NCBI GenBank assembly: GCA_030734395.1 | Contig: JAUZTG010000016.1 | Coordinates: 248,001 to 312,000, forward strand | Reading direction: 5' to 3' | DNA: 64,000 nt | DNA from: Sarocladium kiliense | Taxonomy: Eukaryota > Ascomycota > Sordariomycetes > Hypocreales > Sarocladiaceae | Part shown: positions 1 to 12,517 of the stretch, in pieces | How positions within the stretch are numbered: the stretch's first letter is position 1 | How the letters are laid out: each line of letters opens with the position of its first letter | Translations under genes and position numbers: made by a program | The notes under the pieces: model-generated | The model's database searches: none | The model's input: only the letters and a program-made list of their open reading frames with translations | What the model was told of the DNA's origin: nothing

Positions 1-333
1 ATCCGCATCCAAGGTTCAGAGGGTGAAATCCAGGTCATTGGCCCAGCTTTCCAGCCCAGTGCCTACCACATCATCTTGAAGAGCAAGCCTGGCGAGGTGG
101 AAGTTGTGGAGTGCCCGATTCCTGGTGGTAGAGGTATGGCATGGGAAGCGGACGAATGCGCAAGGTGTTTGAGGGATGGACTGAAGGAGAGCAAGACGAT
201 GCCGCTGGAGGAGAGCATTGTGATCATGGAGGTGATGGACGAGGCATTGAAGCAGGGCGGTGTCAAGTACCCGGAGCTGATTGCGACGGATGTGTATGAT
301 CCCAAGAGCCCGCTTAACACTGGCAACCACTAA
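1..333 (+). CDS. Gfo/Idh/MocA-type oxidoreductase, C-terminal part (5' cut by window)
   Basis: Frame 1 is open from the first base and ends at a TAA at 331-333, giving the last 110 residues of a longer protein. The segment reads like the C-terminal part of fungal trans-1,2-dihydrobenzene-1,2-diol dehydrogenase / NADP D-xylose dehydrogenase-like proteins of the Gfo/Idh/MocA family: a beta-sheet domain with a short 'GSEGEIQV' strand, a 'GMAWEADECARCLRDG' helix in which the family screens its sugar-like substrate, and the closing 'VMDEALKQGGVKYPE' helix. The NAD(P)-binding Rossmann half lies outside the window, so cofactor and substrate cannot be judged. No intron is seen in this part. The family call rests on pattern recognition of the C-terminal signature only. 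Confidence 0.7.
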   Translation: MRIQGSEGEIQVIGPAFQPSAYHIILKSKPGEVEVVECPIPGGRGMAWEADECARCLRDGLKESKTMPLEESIVIMEVMDEALKQGGVKYPELIATDVYDPKSPLNTGNH

Positions 334-2305
334 TCCAGTGAAGCTATAAAAGCTGAAGGAAAAGTTATCGCAAGCTTGGATGTATGCAAGGAGTGATATT
401 GGATGCATTTAAGGGTACATCTACACCTTGTCCACATATACACATAAGGTTCGAGCTCAACCCAGCCAGCCACCTGATATGATAGCAGTATAAACCCATC
501 ATGTAACGGTATAGGCACCTGAAGCACCAGAAACCCGAATACAGGGGAAACTAACCAAGCACCAAAGCCAAGTTATCCCCAGCCCCGGAAGCGAGCGAAA
601 GCGTTCATGCACGTCTCGTTTCACCATCCCTGACACACAAACCTTTCGAAGCGAACTTCCAAATCCCGGGTCCCTGGACGAAAGGGGGGTGTGCATATTA
701 CCAAACCCAACGTTGCCAATGCTATATGAGTGTATTATTGAAACGAAGAAAAAAACAATAAAGGAAGGCCAGATCTGCAGAAGGATTCGTTTCCACGCCA
801 TTCCATGGGGTTGTTTGAATAGCACGCACGGGTCGCATGCAGGAGCATAGTCAGGGGTGTGCATTGCCGATGGGAATCCCAGAAAAGGAGGAAGAAGAAG
901 AAGAAGGAAAGAAGGTTTGGATGCGCGACAGTGCTGAGAAAAACTCGGTCATTTCCGTGAGGATAGCGCACGCACACAGTTTAGGTAATGGAAGCATGCG
1001 AAGATGGGTGTACAGTCTACACACTCGCAGCAGAGATTGCAGCGTCCTGCAGACAAAGGTGCCATTTGCCTCACTCAAGAAATCAAGGCAGAGGCCCAAG
1101 AAAATGACGCGTGAACGGGCGCTGCAAAAGGTCCCTCCTTTTTCTTTTTTCTTCGTTATCACCAACATCAACTATGACCAGCTAAAGGATGGGTGATGTG
1201 GCATGCAAAATGCATGAACCCTTAAAGCACCTTTTAATCTACGAATCCAAGGAACCAGGCACACACATGCGTCAGGAACACTTCTAGAATCCTACCTTAT
1301 AACGACCTAAAAGAGTCCCGCCATCCTCCCTCCGAATTTAGCCCTCCTTTCCTTCCTGCTGTCCGTCTGTCTTCCGAGGAGTTCATGAACCACTGGGGAC
1401 GGATGTTGGAGGGGCGTGCAACTTCATCATCGGGCCTTTGACGCAGACGCACAGATGGTATCATGACTACAACTTGAGGTGTTATACCCTCCGTTCCGAA
1501 ACTTAACAAATGGAATAATGAGAAGGAAGAACAAAGTTCCCCCACCCCCTCTGTGTTACCAGTAGCGGTTAAGAAAGGGAAACGGGTTCTCGTTCCGGTT
1601 TCTTCGTGACGATGACGATGAAGAAAGCTTACTTGCTGGTGCCGTGGTGGGACGCTCAGACCTCTTGTTCACGCGACGGCCGCGATCCTCAGCCCTGGGA
1701 TGGGTTTAGGTCATTGTTGTTGTTGTTGTCAACATCTGCGCGATATAGGGTTTGAGACCGTTGGAAGACTGTTAGAGAGACGCCCCCTTGAATTACTAGA
1801 AGAAGAATTCGAAGGATCGTTTGACTCTGATGATGGGTGGTGTACTTTAGACATGGTGGAAAGGGGGCAAGCTCAACCCTATGCTAACCCTTGCCAGGGT
1901 TGGCTCCACCCCCTCCCTCTCAAGTCTTGCAAGGCTTCATCTTCAATCCTCAACATCAACGTCCATCTTCAACTTCACTCAACTCACACCACAACCTCAA
2001 TCCTCAGTCTACCGTTGACAGACCTCACCCACCACACCATAGTGATCTCATTTCCAGATCTAGCGCAGTTCCGACTTCAACGGACCAAAAGATCGAAGCA
2101 TTGACCACTCCGCATGAACCATCTCTTGGTCTTGTGAGACACAGCCTGCAACCCGCCGTTGGAGCTAACACGGACGAACGCTTGGGTCTTTCCAACGGTC
2201 TCTTCTCCGGGCTGTATCTACCACACACGGCAAGACGGACTCAAGACGATATCATACTCGAAAGGACAGACCATCACCTGATCTAACCACCTTTTCACCC
2301 TAACC
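334..2305. other. Intergenic region, no supported gene
   Basis: About 2 kb between the oxidoreductase stop and the methyltransferase start. It holds a short GAA-rich run near 891-906 and a GTT run near 1714-1728. Open frames at 1700-2286 have no recognisable domain and biased, repetitive composition; they most likely belong to the promoter and 5' leader of the methyltransferase. Confidence 0.6.
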
Positions 2306-3100
2306 ATGGCAACCTCTTCACCACCACCACCGACACCATCATCAGATCCCAATTTCGCCAGCAAAGAGATCAACACCAGCACAAATGAAGACTCCCCCGA
2401 ATCATATGAACTCACAAACGTCCATGCCGTCTACTCCTCCATCGCCCCCCACTTCTCCTCCACCCGCCACAAACCCTGGCCCCTAATCACCCGCTTCCTC
2501 CTCTCCCTCCCCTCTGGCTCAACCGGTCTCGACGTCGGCTGCGGCAATGGGAAGTACCTCCCCGTGAACCGGAACCTGCACATCCTGGCTTCAGACCGGT
2601 CGTTTGAGTTGTTGCAATTGGCGAGAAATCCTCCGGTGGCGTTGTACGGTGCAGAAGAGAATGAGGAAGGGAAAGGGAAGTTTACGCCTTCACAGCTGGT
2701 GGTGGCTGATACGTTAAATTTACCTTATCGTTCCTCCTCGGTCGACTTCATCATCTCCATCGCTGTAATTCACCATCTCTCCACCCGCCAGCGCCGTATA
2801 GCCGCCATAGCAGAAATGCTACGCTGTCTCGCCCCGTCTTCAGGCAAGTGCCTAATCTTCGTCTGGGCTCTCGAGCAATCTGCCTCAAGCAGAAGAGCCT
2901 GGAATCAAGATAGTGATCAGGATACTCTGGTTCCCTGGGTCATGAGGCAGAAGGGCGTGCCGGAGACGACGTACCAGAGATACTACCATTTGTTCAAAGA
3001 GGGGGAGTTGGACGAGGATGTGGTAGAGGCTGGGGGAAAGGTGCTTGAAGGAGGATATGAGAGGGATAATTGGTGGGTGATATGTACAAAAGTTGACTAG
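2306..3100 (+). CDS. TRM9: TRM9-like tRNA (wobble uridine) carboxymethyl methyltransferase
   Basis: A 264-residue intronless class I SAM-dependent methyltransferase. Motif I is 'LDVGCGNGKYL' (about 75-85), an acidic residue follows at 'ASDRS' (about 95-99), motif II/III is 'VVADTLNLPYRSSSVDF' and 'AVIHHLST' closes the core. The C-terminal 'GGYERDNWWVI' block is characteristic of Trm9/ALKBH8-type enzymes, which with Trm112 esterify cm5U at position 34 of some tRNAs (mcm5U/mcm5s2U). The N-terminal 'HAVYSSIAPHFSSTRHKPWP' segment also fits this family. The start is the first ATG in frame, in an 'ACCATGG' context. Trm9 acts in the cytoplasm and influences decoding of AGA/GAA codons and stress responses; that is family knowledge. 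A related paralogue (Trm9B type) is the main alternative. Confidence 0.9.
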   Translation: MATSSPPPPTPSSDPNFASKEINTSTNEDSPESYELTNVHAVYSSIAPHFSSTRHKPWPLITRFLLSLPSGSTGLDVGCGNGKYLPVNRNLHILASDRSFELLQLARNPPVALYGAEENEEGKGKFTPSQLVVADTLNLPYRSSSVDFIISIAVIHHLSTRQRRIAAIAEMLRCLAPSSGKCLIFVWALEQSASSRRAWNQDSDQDTLVPWVMRQKGVPETTYQRYYHLFKEGELDEDVVEAGGKVLEGGYERDNWWVICTKVD

Positions 3101-3950
3101 AATCTGGACAATGACACTAGTTTCAAGGAGAATGTCATGGCAAGCAGTCGGTCATCAGCGAGTATCTTTGCCACGGTAATGAGTCAGAGTTCAACTGTTT
3201 CCCATCCCTCGTACTGCGCTTCCGCATCTTCTTTCCACCATCTATGAGTACATCAATACAGGCCCCTTGTCCATCATGCTAGATACTAGTACCAGACCAA
3301 AATCGCAGCAAGCAGCGACCACTCCTGGTTCAGGCTCAGCTACCTCACCCATTCCGAAAGCCAAATCCGGATCCGATCTACTAAAAAGGTTGCGCACAAA
3401 AATATCAAAAGAAAACCAGTCGCAAAACGCTCGTGCTGTAGCCTAGCCTCATTCAATCGTCCCTTCCATGTCCAATTATGCAGAAACCATGCCCGTCATG
3501 ATTTCCCTGCTTTCCAATGCGTCTTTGTCTATTTCCCTTCTGTTTCGCTCAGACACAACCATGAAAATGCACCATGTATCCCCTCGTCCGATACCTCTTG
3601 CTCTGGTGTATGGAGTTTGAAAAGACATGCATACGTTCTTCCTGTCCGCCTATCCAAAAATGCTTCTCTTTCCCAAATGTGTGCGCCAAGGTCGCTTCCC
3701 TCTGTGTTGTCCTCCCTAAAATTCTGTTGCTCGAAAGGTATGCGCCATACCCCTGCGAGGTAAGAGAAAATCAAATCTTGTCTCGTCATCGTTCGTGTCG
3801 GCGTGTGGTATTATGGTTGGGTGTCCTTCTGCAATGATCGCCCGTTTCTGTTCAAAACAGAATGTGAAAAGGGAAATCTGAGTAAATGATAACAAAGTCT
3901 AGGTGGCGAAAAGAGTATGTCGAAGACGGAGCCGAGGTTCGGTAGCCAAT
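3101..3950. other. Convergent intergenic region
   Basis: Holds the 3' flanks of the TRM9-like gene (+) and the Myb/SANT gene (-). I see no coding signal; open frames here are short and unlike any family I know. Confidence 0.6.
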
Positions 3951-5640
3951 CTAACCCACACGTCTTCGGCTGGTCGGTTCGTTGAGTCCAGATTCGGTAC
4001 TCGCTTGTCGTTTGAGCCGCATCGTCTCCAGCGCCTGATATCCCTGGTAAGCAGCGGAAGGGGCCGGCGGCGGACCGGTAGATGGAACAGGGGCGGAAGA
4101 AGAAGCTCCTCCGTGTCCATAAGGGCCAACACCAGTCGTCAACTCCGCAATCCCAGGGAGGTAATCTCCTGTTCGCTGCCTTGGCTGCGTTTGGATAGGT
4201 GCCAACCCCGGCCCTGGAACTGGAGGGACATAAGCTGGCTCTGCGAACTCAGACTTTATGTGTGCCATAGGTGAAGCCGTCGAAGGATGCGGAGGCGGTG
4301 CTGCTTGTTGGTGAGGCGGAGGAGGAGCTGGGGCAAGTGCTGGCGGTGGCGGTGGAGGTGGTGCGGAGTATAGATCTCGCCTTGGAGGCCCTCCTTGAGC
4401 GGTGGACATAGAGTGCGCCCTCGCGTGAAGTTCTCGATGGTGTGTAGCAGGTACTACTTCGCGACCATGTGCTGCTTGGCCTGGTGGTGGCATCGGATGC
4501 GTTCGTTGCGGTGAGTGTCGAGCTACTCCTTGTGAGCCCTCTACATTGACAGCTGCCAGCGAGAACGGCACAACCCCTGCTCTCCGCGCCATGTCCGCCT
4601 CTCCCAGAAGCCAGTGCATGGCTTCAGCTGCTCTCCATGGAACAGCAAGTTCCTCCGCAACTTTAGACCACATTTCTGATTTGAATCTGTGATTCGCTCG
4701 TCAGTTTTGTTATCATTACAAAGGGGTTCAGCCCGTCATCTTGTGGCACCAAGACACGGGCCTGTGAAATCCGTGGAAAGTGTGTTACACGTGCATCGTC
4801 TTCAACTTACCTTTCGTAGAGTCTCGCAAGCTTGTTCTTGCGCTCTTCGTCCCACTCGCTTCGTCTCTCAAGATAATTTTGGTAGTGCAGACGACAACTG
4901 ATTGCACTGCGTCCCGGTAGCCGCTTGGAGATATCCTCCCACTTCATCCCGCTCCCACGTAGTTCGATAATCAAGGCATCCTCATCGGGTGTCCACTTGC
5001 TCTGCTTCTTGACCGGTTGTTCATGGGCCTGCTGAGGCGGCATAGCTCCGCCTCGCCTTCCACCACCGCCGCCGCCAGGCATCGGAGACGGGGCTGTAGC
5101 TGCCGGGTTTGTCACATAGGAGGGCGGTTGCCCAGGAGTCGAGACTATCGGGGCTGTTGTCGACAGTGGTACAGACGAAGGTCGACTTTGCTGCCGTTGT
5201 ATGTCGAAGTAGGATTCATTGGAGTCGCCGCCAGACTTGAGGAGGGAAGAGATATCCACGTTGAGAGGCGTCCGAACCACCGAAGTGTTGCTGCCGTGTC
5301 CGTTGGCATAAGACGTGGTACTGCTATTGCTGCCCGGAACTCGTGGAGACGGAAACTCGCGCTTGATATTCACGTCCGACTCTGCCCGCAGGAGGCAGAG
5401 GTGAGACGGTCTCTCGAGTTGAGCCAGGTCTGCTATGACGGACGGACGGGGCCGGGACCTGCGTCCTAGATATCTAGAATCCTTTTCGTCGTGGAGATCT
5501 CCGCGTGTACAATGACACGTGGTCGTCACCTTCGCACTGATAAGGCGATGCTGTTCGAGATGTCCAGCTGTAGGCAAGAAGCAATGAAGGCAGCCTCGTA
5601 ATCGGAATGGAGAAGGTATAGGCCCTCTCTTATGTTTCAC
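3951..5640 (-). CDS. Myb/SANT-domain transcription factor
   Basis: Two exons are supported: 4811-5640 and 3951-4686, joined across a 124-bp intron whose splice restores 'RLYERFKSEMW' in frame. With the ATG at 5640 the protein is about 521 residues. A Myb/SANT repeat lies at about residues 214-259 ('KWTPDEDALIIELRGSG', 'WEDISKRLPGRS', 'CRLHYQNYLERR'), followed by a second helical repeat that runs over the splice junction ('SEWDEERKNKLARLYERF', 'VAEELAVPWRAAEAMHWLLG'). The C-terminal half is rich in proline, alanine and histidine and looks disordered. I recognise the pattern as a conserved Pezizomycotina Myb-like regulator but cannot name it. The N-terminus is uncertain: a pyrimidine-rich acceptor-like sequence sits next to 5381, so the first exon may end there and the true start may lie further upstream. 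A DNA-binding role is inferred from the domain. Confidence 0.75.
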
Positions 5641-8600
5641 CGTTGAACTCCCCTTCGTGATACTCGGCTACAACAGAGCAAACGAGGTCTGAGGAAGGGG
5701 GTGGGCGTGGGAGCACAGATCTGCCGGTAACAACTGTAGATCAGGAAGGCTGCAGAAGAAGACAACGACCAAGATAGGGGATGCAGGATCTGCCTGTCAA
5801 CAGAAAGCCACAACAGTGACGAGAATCTGAGTACCGGGGTCCGAGGGCGTAGGGAGTCGTCGCGTTTTACAAGCAAGGCAGGCGAGAATATGTGATTGGG
5901 CGTTGCGCAACCAATGAGGTGAGGAGAAAGGCCTGAGTCCCAGTGTTCGGGTCAAGGGACGACAACGGTGAAGGCAGGTGAGGCGGTGCAAGTTTGGAAG
6001 TCGAGGATCAACAGAAGCCGGACAAGATGCGTCGAATAAGTCGTCAGAGGAGTATGTAAGTTGCAAGAAGAAGAGGGAGGCAGCCTTGGACCTAAAAGAT
6101 GATGGTGTTTGAAGGCAAAAGTCGGTAGGCGGCCCAGGGCCTGCAACAGGGTGTTAACGGAGACCCCACGGTGTTGAGTCGTTATTCCTGATCAGAGGTG
6201 TAGGATTAGATAAAGAAAGGGAAGAGAAGCGAAAAGGGTCGACTAAACAAGCATGATGGCCTGACCTATTTCCTTCTTCTGGCTGCCAGGCTGTGCCGGA
6301 CGGCCTCAAGAAACGAGAGGACCTCGAAGACGGAGGAAACAGTGGGGGCGAGGCAGCACCCCAGGGGCGTCCCAGAGCGTCACATCTTGTCGAACGAAGT
6401 AGTATCAAGGCAAAAGGCACAGCCCGTAGCCTGGAAGATCAGAACATGGAGGGACAGTACCCGCCTCCCGAGAATGCGGTCGAGAGACACCCGAGAGAAA
6501 AGGGGGGCCAGGGTGTGAGGCTCCCAGGGGGGCGTGTGGTGTGGTGAACAGCAAGTAAATGGCCCGCATGCACTGTTGGGGTGCCGGGGCGAACGAGCAA
6601 GCTCTGACTATAATTCCAGTAATGCTGGAGGCCATGTCAGGTAATTCGAGCAAGCTTGATGCCTTATCCCTGAGTTGTGGTACTGCGCCCATCAATGCCG
6701 TCCTGCTTGCTGCCTCACTACGGTCAACACACGACTCGACGGCGTGGGCATTTCGCGCGAATCTGATGCAAAGCTCCGAACTAGCACTTGAAAGGATAAA
6801 GCGAGGGGCTCAAAAAGCTTCACTGCTGGCCGTAAACATGCGTGAGAACAAGTGTTGTAAGGAAACGCGGAACAACTGGTACAAGAAGTCCCTGAGAGCA
6901 GGGCCCCATCTGAGTCGAATAAGCGCGTAGACCAGGATCGATCTGCTTATGCTGGCCATTGCAATCCCTCTAGCTCCCTCTCCCTCTCTCTGCAATTTTC
7001 CTGGTGTGGGACAGACCTGAAGAAGGGTGCGGAGGATTATGGGCGCATTATGGGCGCGGGACTGGCAAACTTGCTGACCGATGCGCATGCCACGAATTCA
7101 TGCATAAAGACTGATGTTAAGGCAGCTCCACGCCCAGCGCTCCATGGATCGCTCGGCTGCAGCTCGCCACAACTTGGGGCGCCCGACGCCGTTGACAGGC
7201 ACTCACCGTTTGGCACGAGGCTTTGAACGGTCTATGTGAGTTCTTGATCCGGACACGCCGGATTGCCGAGACCAGATTGTGGTCGATGCGGTCAAGGCAA
7301 GCGCGACGAGGCGCGCGATGATGTGCGCTTGGAGTTGGCTCGGCGCTTGCACATATTGACAGGGTGGGGGGTGGGATCTGTATAAGGAACCAGATCAGGG
7401 CACACACGCACACCGTCAGTCTCTCACACACCATCCAAGGATCCAGACGCCCATCCACCATCTTCTTGGCCGGCAGACGAGGTTCGTAGACGTGGAGAAG
7501 TGTTGGGCTCCATCCCATGCAGTGGGGATGCTGAAACCGCAGGTTGATGTGCATCAGTAAGTGAAGCCCGCTGGGCCGTGATGACGCGCCGCAACGCTAC
7601 CAGCCGTGGTACTACATCCAGTCACTCGGCATGATGCTTCTGAACACTTTGCCGATGAGGATGCCCGAGGTCTGTTTGCACATGTCCCCGCCCGGTCCCG
7701 TTGCCGGCTCCGATGAGGCAACGGAACCCAATGACAGGCACAGAGAGGTTGGGCCCTGACAAACGAAACGAACAAGTCGCCAGTCTGAGACATGGCTGCC
7801 GTGGGTACCGGGTATATCCTGTCTGCAGATGGTGAACTGGCGGTCAAACCTCGTTCGTTGTCGTGGTCTTGGTGTGTTGTCTGGACTAGGACCGGGGCCG
7901 CAGCAGTTCGTCCACAAGCGTGAACCGCGATCTGCCTCCCACATTACGTGCGGCGCTGCTGTTGGGTCGTGTGTATAGCGAGGGTGTGCACCCTACTTCT
8001 ATGAACGTCCTTTGACACGTTGTCAACCTGAGCCACACAACACCAAATCGGGAATGCATGTTAGGCTGAGGGCTTCACCGTTCTTTTCCTTCACCAACCT
8101 TTCCCTGGATGATCTACTCGCCCTACACCTTCCTACCGCCCTGCCTCTGCTCCCAAACGGCTGGATCATCAGCTATGACGGGCGGGTTGCTCCACTGCCA
8201 ATAGCGCCACAAGCCCTGACCGCCACACCCAACACCAAAGAAGATGATGCTGTTGTTGCTGGGGCTTGAGTCCATTCCCAAGACGAGGCGGTGGGATCCG
8301 TGAGGATGTGGTTCTGGAATTTGCGGTCAGCAACATTTCGGGCTCAAAAGCTAGCTAAGTCGTCACCGGCGTTGGGCGGCAGACATTGCGAGCATGGCCA
8401 AGTGTGCGCACGCGCGTGGCAAGACTGCGCCAGCCAGTTGCCCTAGCGTCCATATTGCTGCCCGAAGAAAGAAAGAATTGAGTCATCGGTAGACTCAAGA
8501 TCTGCTCCCTGCCTTGGTGTACCTATCCGGGTGATGGGCTGCCCCCGACCGGCATCATGGTCTATTTTGAGGTAGAATTTGCGGTGAACTCGGACACGGC

Positions 8601-10266
8601 CGGGGCTCAGCCTCCCCGTGCGTCCAGTCCGGCTGTGCTTTCTTTGGGATTTGCTGCCCCAGGTCAAGTGAGCGCGAGCATATGTATGTGAATCACACGG
8701 CCTTCTTGCGGTTGCCCAATGGCCCGGGATTGGGTGTGGCCATTCAAGGGTTCGCTAAGAAGGAGGTCGGGGTTGGGCTTCGATGCGAAAGCCCAGGCGC
8801 GTTCCCCCTTGGAAACTACTTACACGGACAACGACAAAGACAGTGTGGGTGTTGAGGGTGGGTGTTGAGGGTGGGTGTTCGCTGGCAATAGACAGGGTCT
8901 CCCGCCTCACGAATTGCTTTGTTGGCCGCGACACGCCGCACGGGGTGACCCTGGTCGGTATATCTCTACGGCTCCACCAGGCACTGTGCTGTTACGAAGC
9001 TGCTGCGACGTCATGGTCGCGATTGAAGCTGCCAGCGCATGCCTTGCAGAAAACGGGCGAGGGAGATGGTGCCCGCATGTGGATTGTTGCGAGCCCCATG
9101 TTCATTCCCATAGTCCATTGCCCATGGTTCCTGTGGGTTGGCATGCACATCAACAAGCCCCCGGCCGTGAACTTGAGCCCTGGAAAAACGAAGTGGCCCG
9201 AGTGCAAACGGCCATCCCGTCATCCCATCCGTCGCGCGTACGGCAATGAACTGAAATGAACGATGTTCGTCGAACATCGGGCCCGTGCCTCGGGCCCGGA
9301 AATCAAGGTCCAAACCAGCAGACAACCGCATTGCATGGTTTTTGTCACCCTCAAGATGGCGTCTGACGTGGCGGTGAAGAGATTGGGCTGAGGGTTGGCT
9401 CGTTCGGGAATGGGATCTTGCGTTGGCGTTGCTTTTGTCTGCGAGTCAGTCAGCAAGGATCTGGTCAAATAGCTTTGTGAGGCTGGCGCAAAAAAATCGA
9501 ATTGTCTCATTGCGAGCGGCTGGCGAACGCAGCTTTGCGGCAGAATAGTTGAGCACAGTTGCGCGAGCTGATGAAGTAAAAAAGCAAGGAGCACGAAACA
9601 CAGCACCATATCCGTTGCATGACTCTATCGAGTGGATAGGCGGAGTAGTCTATAACAGGCAAAGGATGCGATCGTACTTGGACGATGATCTCTATCGATA
9701 GTCTTTCTTGCAGCTCGTGGCCGATCTTGCAGCCCTGCCTTAACTGACGCTGTGGAGGAGCATCGCACTGTGGCCGTCTTGCGGCGGTGATGTAGAGTCC
9801 TAGGGTAGTCTGATCCGACCCGAACGTCAGGGTCGCGAGGTCAGCCCTGGTAGGAACGCTGGCGAACTCTTTGCTAATGGTACAGGATAACACAGTGTGA
9901 GAAACATCAGAGATTCGTATTTGTGAACTTATTCTATTTGGTCCTTCTTTGACCCTTCTCTCGGTTATGGAAGGCGCGCCTGGTACGACATGTCAATATC
10001 ACCTGCTTGTAAAATCCTCAATTGACGCTCATTGTAGCCCCACAACAAGGGTGCTACTTCTCACCCACCTGCATCTTCAATGGTGACCACCAAGCTGCTG
10101 TGAAGATTGAGAACAAGTGGCTCACTTCCCAGACAAACACACAAAACTTACAAAAAGCGTCTTGCAGACGTAAGCGAGCTTCACTGCCGGGAGACGAGAC
10201 ATTCAGCGGATGAGCCACCCACAGCCAATCGTTGCCAGACAGACAGCCTTTTCATCCAACGCAATC
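5641..10266. other. Long gene-free flank upstream of the Myb gene and tubulin cofactor gene
   Basis: About 4.6 kb with normal base composition but no open frame that resembles a protein family. It separates two divergent genes, so it holds both promoters. It includes a small 11-bp direct duplication near 7036-7058 and a 13-bp tandem repeat at 8845-8879. I did not recognise transposon ends, tRNAs or pseudogenes. Confidence 0.5.
8845..8879. repeat. 13-bp tandem repeat, about 2.7 copies
   Basis: The unit GTGGGTGTTGAGG is present twice in perfect tandem and then partially, inside the long intergenic flank. It has no evident function and is probably replication slippage. Confidence 0.85.
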
Positions 10267-11205
10267 ATGGCCGACGTCCCCTTGATGGTAGTGTCTGAGA
10301 ATGCGTCCTCTGAACGGCGAATTACTCCATCATGGACCATTACGCAGCTGAGGGCTAAGCTTGAGCCTATTACCGGCATCCCGCCCTCTTGCCAGAAGCT
10401 TGCCATCCAGGTGCCTGGCTCTGCACCAGTGGCCATCGAGGCCGCCGATGAGGACTCAACGCATCTTTCCAGCTTTCCACTCCGGGCCTACGCTGAACTT
10501 TCCGTAAGTATGGTCCCTTGAAAGACTCATATCATGCAGGTGGCGGTGGCCATGCAAGCCCCAGCCTCAGCTAGACCAGGTTGAGGCCCGATGCCAGCCC
10601 CCTGGACGTCACTGGAGTAGTAGTGTGCAGACATACAACCTACACCGCCGGTATTCGAAATGCAATCTGTGAAGTGCTTTCAGGGAAATAGCTGACGATC
10701 ATAACCCAAAATATAGGTAGTTGACACCCGACCGCCCAACGCGCGGCCCAACCTCAACGACACGACGGGCGTGGAAAAGTACGTCATGCCCGAGGGTGAG
10801 TACGAGAAGAAGGCAGACTCTGTACTCGCATGGAAGAAGGCTCAGCAGCTGGGTCGATTTGATCCCAACGCCCCAACCCAGGAGCAAGCCCGGCTGGCAA
10901 CTTTCGAGCAGGATATCAGGGAGCGGGGAATCGAAGCGGGCAAGAGGTGCCGCGTCGGGGCTGATGACACGAGACGTGGCACAGTACGCTACGTAGGGGA
11001 GGTCAAAGAGATTCCCAACGGCGCTGGGGCTTGGGTTGGTGTGTTGCTGGACGAACCAGTGGGTAAGAATGATGGCAGCATTGCTGGCGTGCGGTACTTC
11101 GGAGAGCCATCAGAACTGAAGCATGGTGTATTTGTGAGACCGGAAAGAGTCGAAATTGGTGACTATCCTGTGATGAATGATCTTGAGGATATGGAGGAGA
11201 TCTAG
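10267..11205 (+). CDS. Tubulin-folding cofactor B (CAP-Gly protein, Alp11-like)
   Basis: Exons 10267-10503 and 10717-11205 (intron 213 bp) give 241 residues. The first exon encodes a ubiquitin-like domain ('ITQLRAKLEPITGIPPSCQK'). The second carries a linker with a short charged helix and a CAP-Gly domain: 'GTVRYVGEVKEIPNGAGAWV' and 'LDEPVGKNDGSIAGVRYF', with the GKNDG core motif intact. The tail ends in acidic residues and Ile (DMEEI), similar to the EEY/F-type tails that CAP-Gly domains bind and to the DM-E-I tail of human TBCB. The protein works with cofactor E in dissociating and recycling alpha/beta-tubulin dimers in the cytoplasm; that is family knowledge. I chose the ATG at 10267 because it opens the ubiquitin-like domain directly; an in-frame ATG at 10210 would add 19 residues. 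Confidence 0.92.
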
Positions 11206-12517
11206 GGCAGATCAGAATGGCTACTGCATTGTGTCTTTGGCACGAACAGCGAAGAATCTATGTGCTTCAGGTAGCTCCCATGCATCGTAAAGGTACGGCG
11301 TATCAATGTGCAGGAATATCGCTCGGCTCCTTGACCTGATACAGGGTGACTCAAGCCGCCAGTAGAGGGCCGACTTGTCGTGGAACAAGCGTTGTGGAGG
11401 AGTCCATTTAGAGTTGATTGGCAGCATTCCTTATGCCGCAAGGCAACATGGTCTTGCCCCGAAAGAATGGGACTCGTATCGGCAGTAGACAATGTCTCTG
11501 GAACCCCCACTCCGATTCAAGGGTTGAGCACGAGGTAGGGTGTGCAGTGGTCACAATAGAGCTCCTCAGCAACCCACTTCCGAACAGTTGGAGGACACTG
11601 AGTCACGACTCAGATACTGTCATGCCAAGGCAAGCTTATTAGACACAAGCGCACCGAAGTGCCAGCAGCTGCGCTGATGCTCATAATCACATCGATTTGG
11701 AGCATCTGGCTCGGGACTAGGCACTGCCAGGTGAAGGGGGATAAGGGCAGGGGTGTTGAGAGCTGAGCATCACCTTAGCGTTGCGGCATGATTTCAAGAG
11801 TTTGGGGAAGCATACTCTAGGCAGCTTTCCTTTTGCTTGGAGGAATGCGAACGATTCTTGGAAACGCAAGAGCAGCAGAAAACTGGAACTTCTTCTGCAA
11901 TACGCATTTGCCTCCTTTGATCTCTGAGCTGGATGTCTTGAGTATTTGCAGTTGATATGGGGACTGGTCATAGACCTGTTGGGTAGAAGTGGAACGTGAC
12001 ACTCTGAAACGGAGTATTACAGTCTGTGAGTTTTTTTTTTGGGCATTGGCCTAAGGTATGATAAAGGCCGCTGTTCAAGCCGCTGTTTGGATCACGGTTT
12101 GATCTGGATTCCCCCTCACTATTCTCGATGGCCATTTCGATGGCTAGGTATCTTGATCACTGTTTCCACTACTCTTTGAGTCGCTTTCCTACAACCTACA
12201 GCCATTGTGCATGTAAGCGGGCATGTTATGAGTTGAAGAAAAGTTAGACCGGACATCTAATCAGCAAATGGAAATCCATCGGCCCTAGAATAATGCTGAA
12301 ACCGTTGATGCATGAGGATCACTAAGTGAAAATGTTAGTGTGGATGTAAGGAGGTCAAGTTATACGCCCTTCGTGTTAACACCCCGCACTGTTGTACCTT
12401 ATATTGAGCAGATCAAATGCAAGTAGCTTACTCATACGCCTTCTTCCCAAACAAAGACTCCGGTAAACATCACCATTCCATCTCTGGAGGGCGTATGTCC
12501 ATTTTGAGCTTGCGGAG
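11206..12517. other. Intergenic region
   Basis: No supported gene. It contains a T-run near 12030 and the presumed promoter of the lyase-like gene that follows. Short open frames on both strands look like chance. Confidence 0.6.

Noticed and set aside
1700..2286. Two overlapping plus-strand open frames before the TRM9-like gene
   Set aside because: Low-complexity Ser/Thr/Pro/His composition and position fit a leader region, not a protein.
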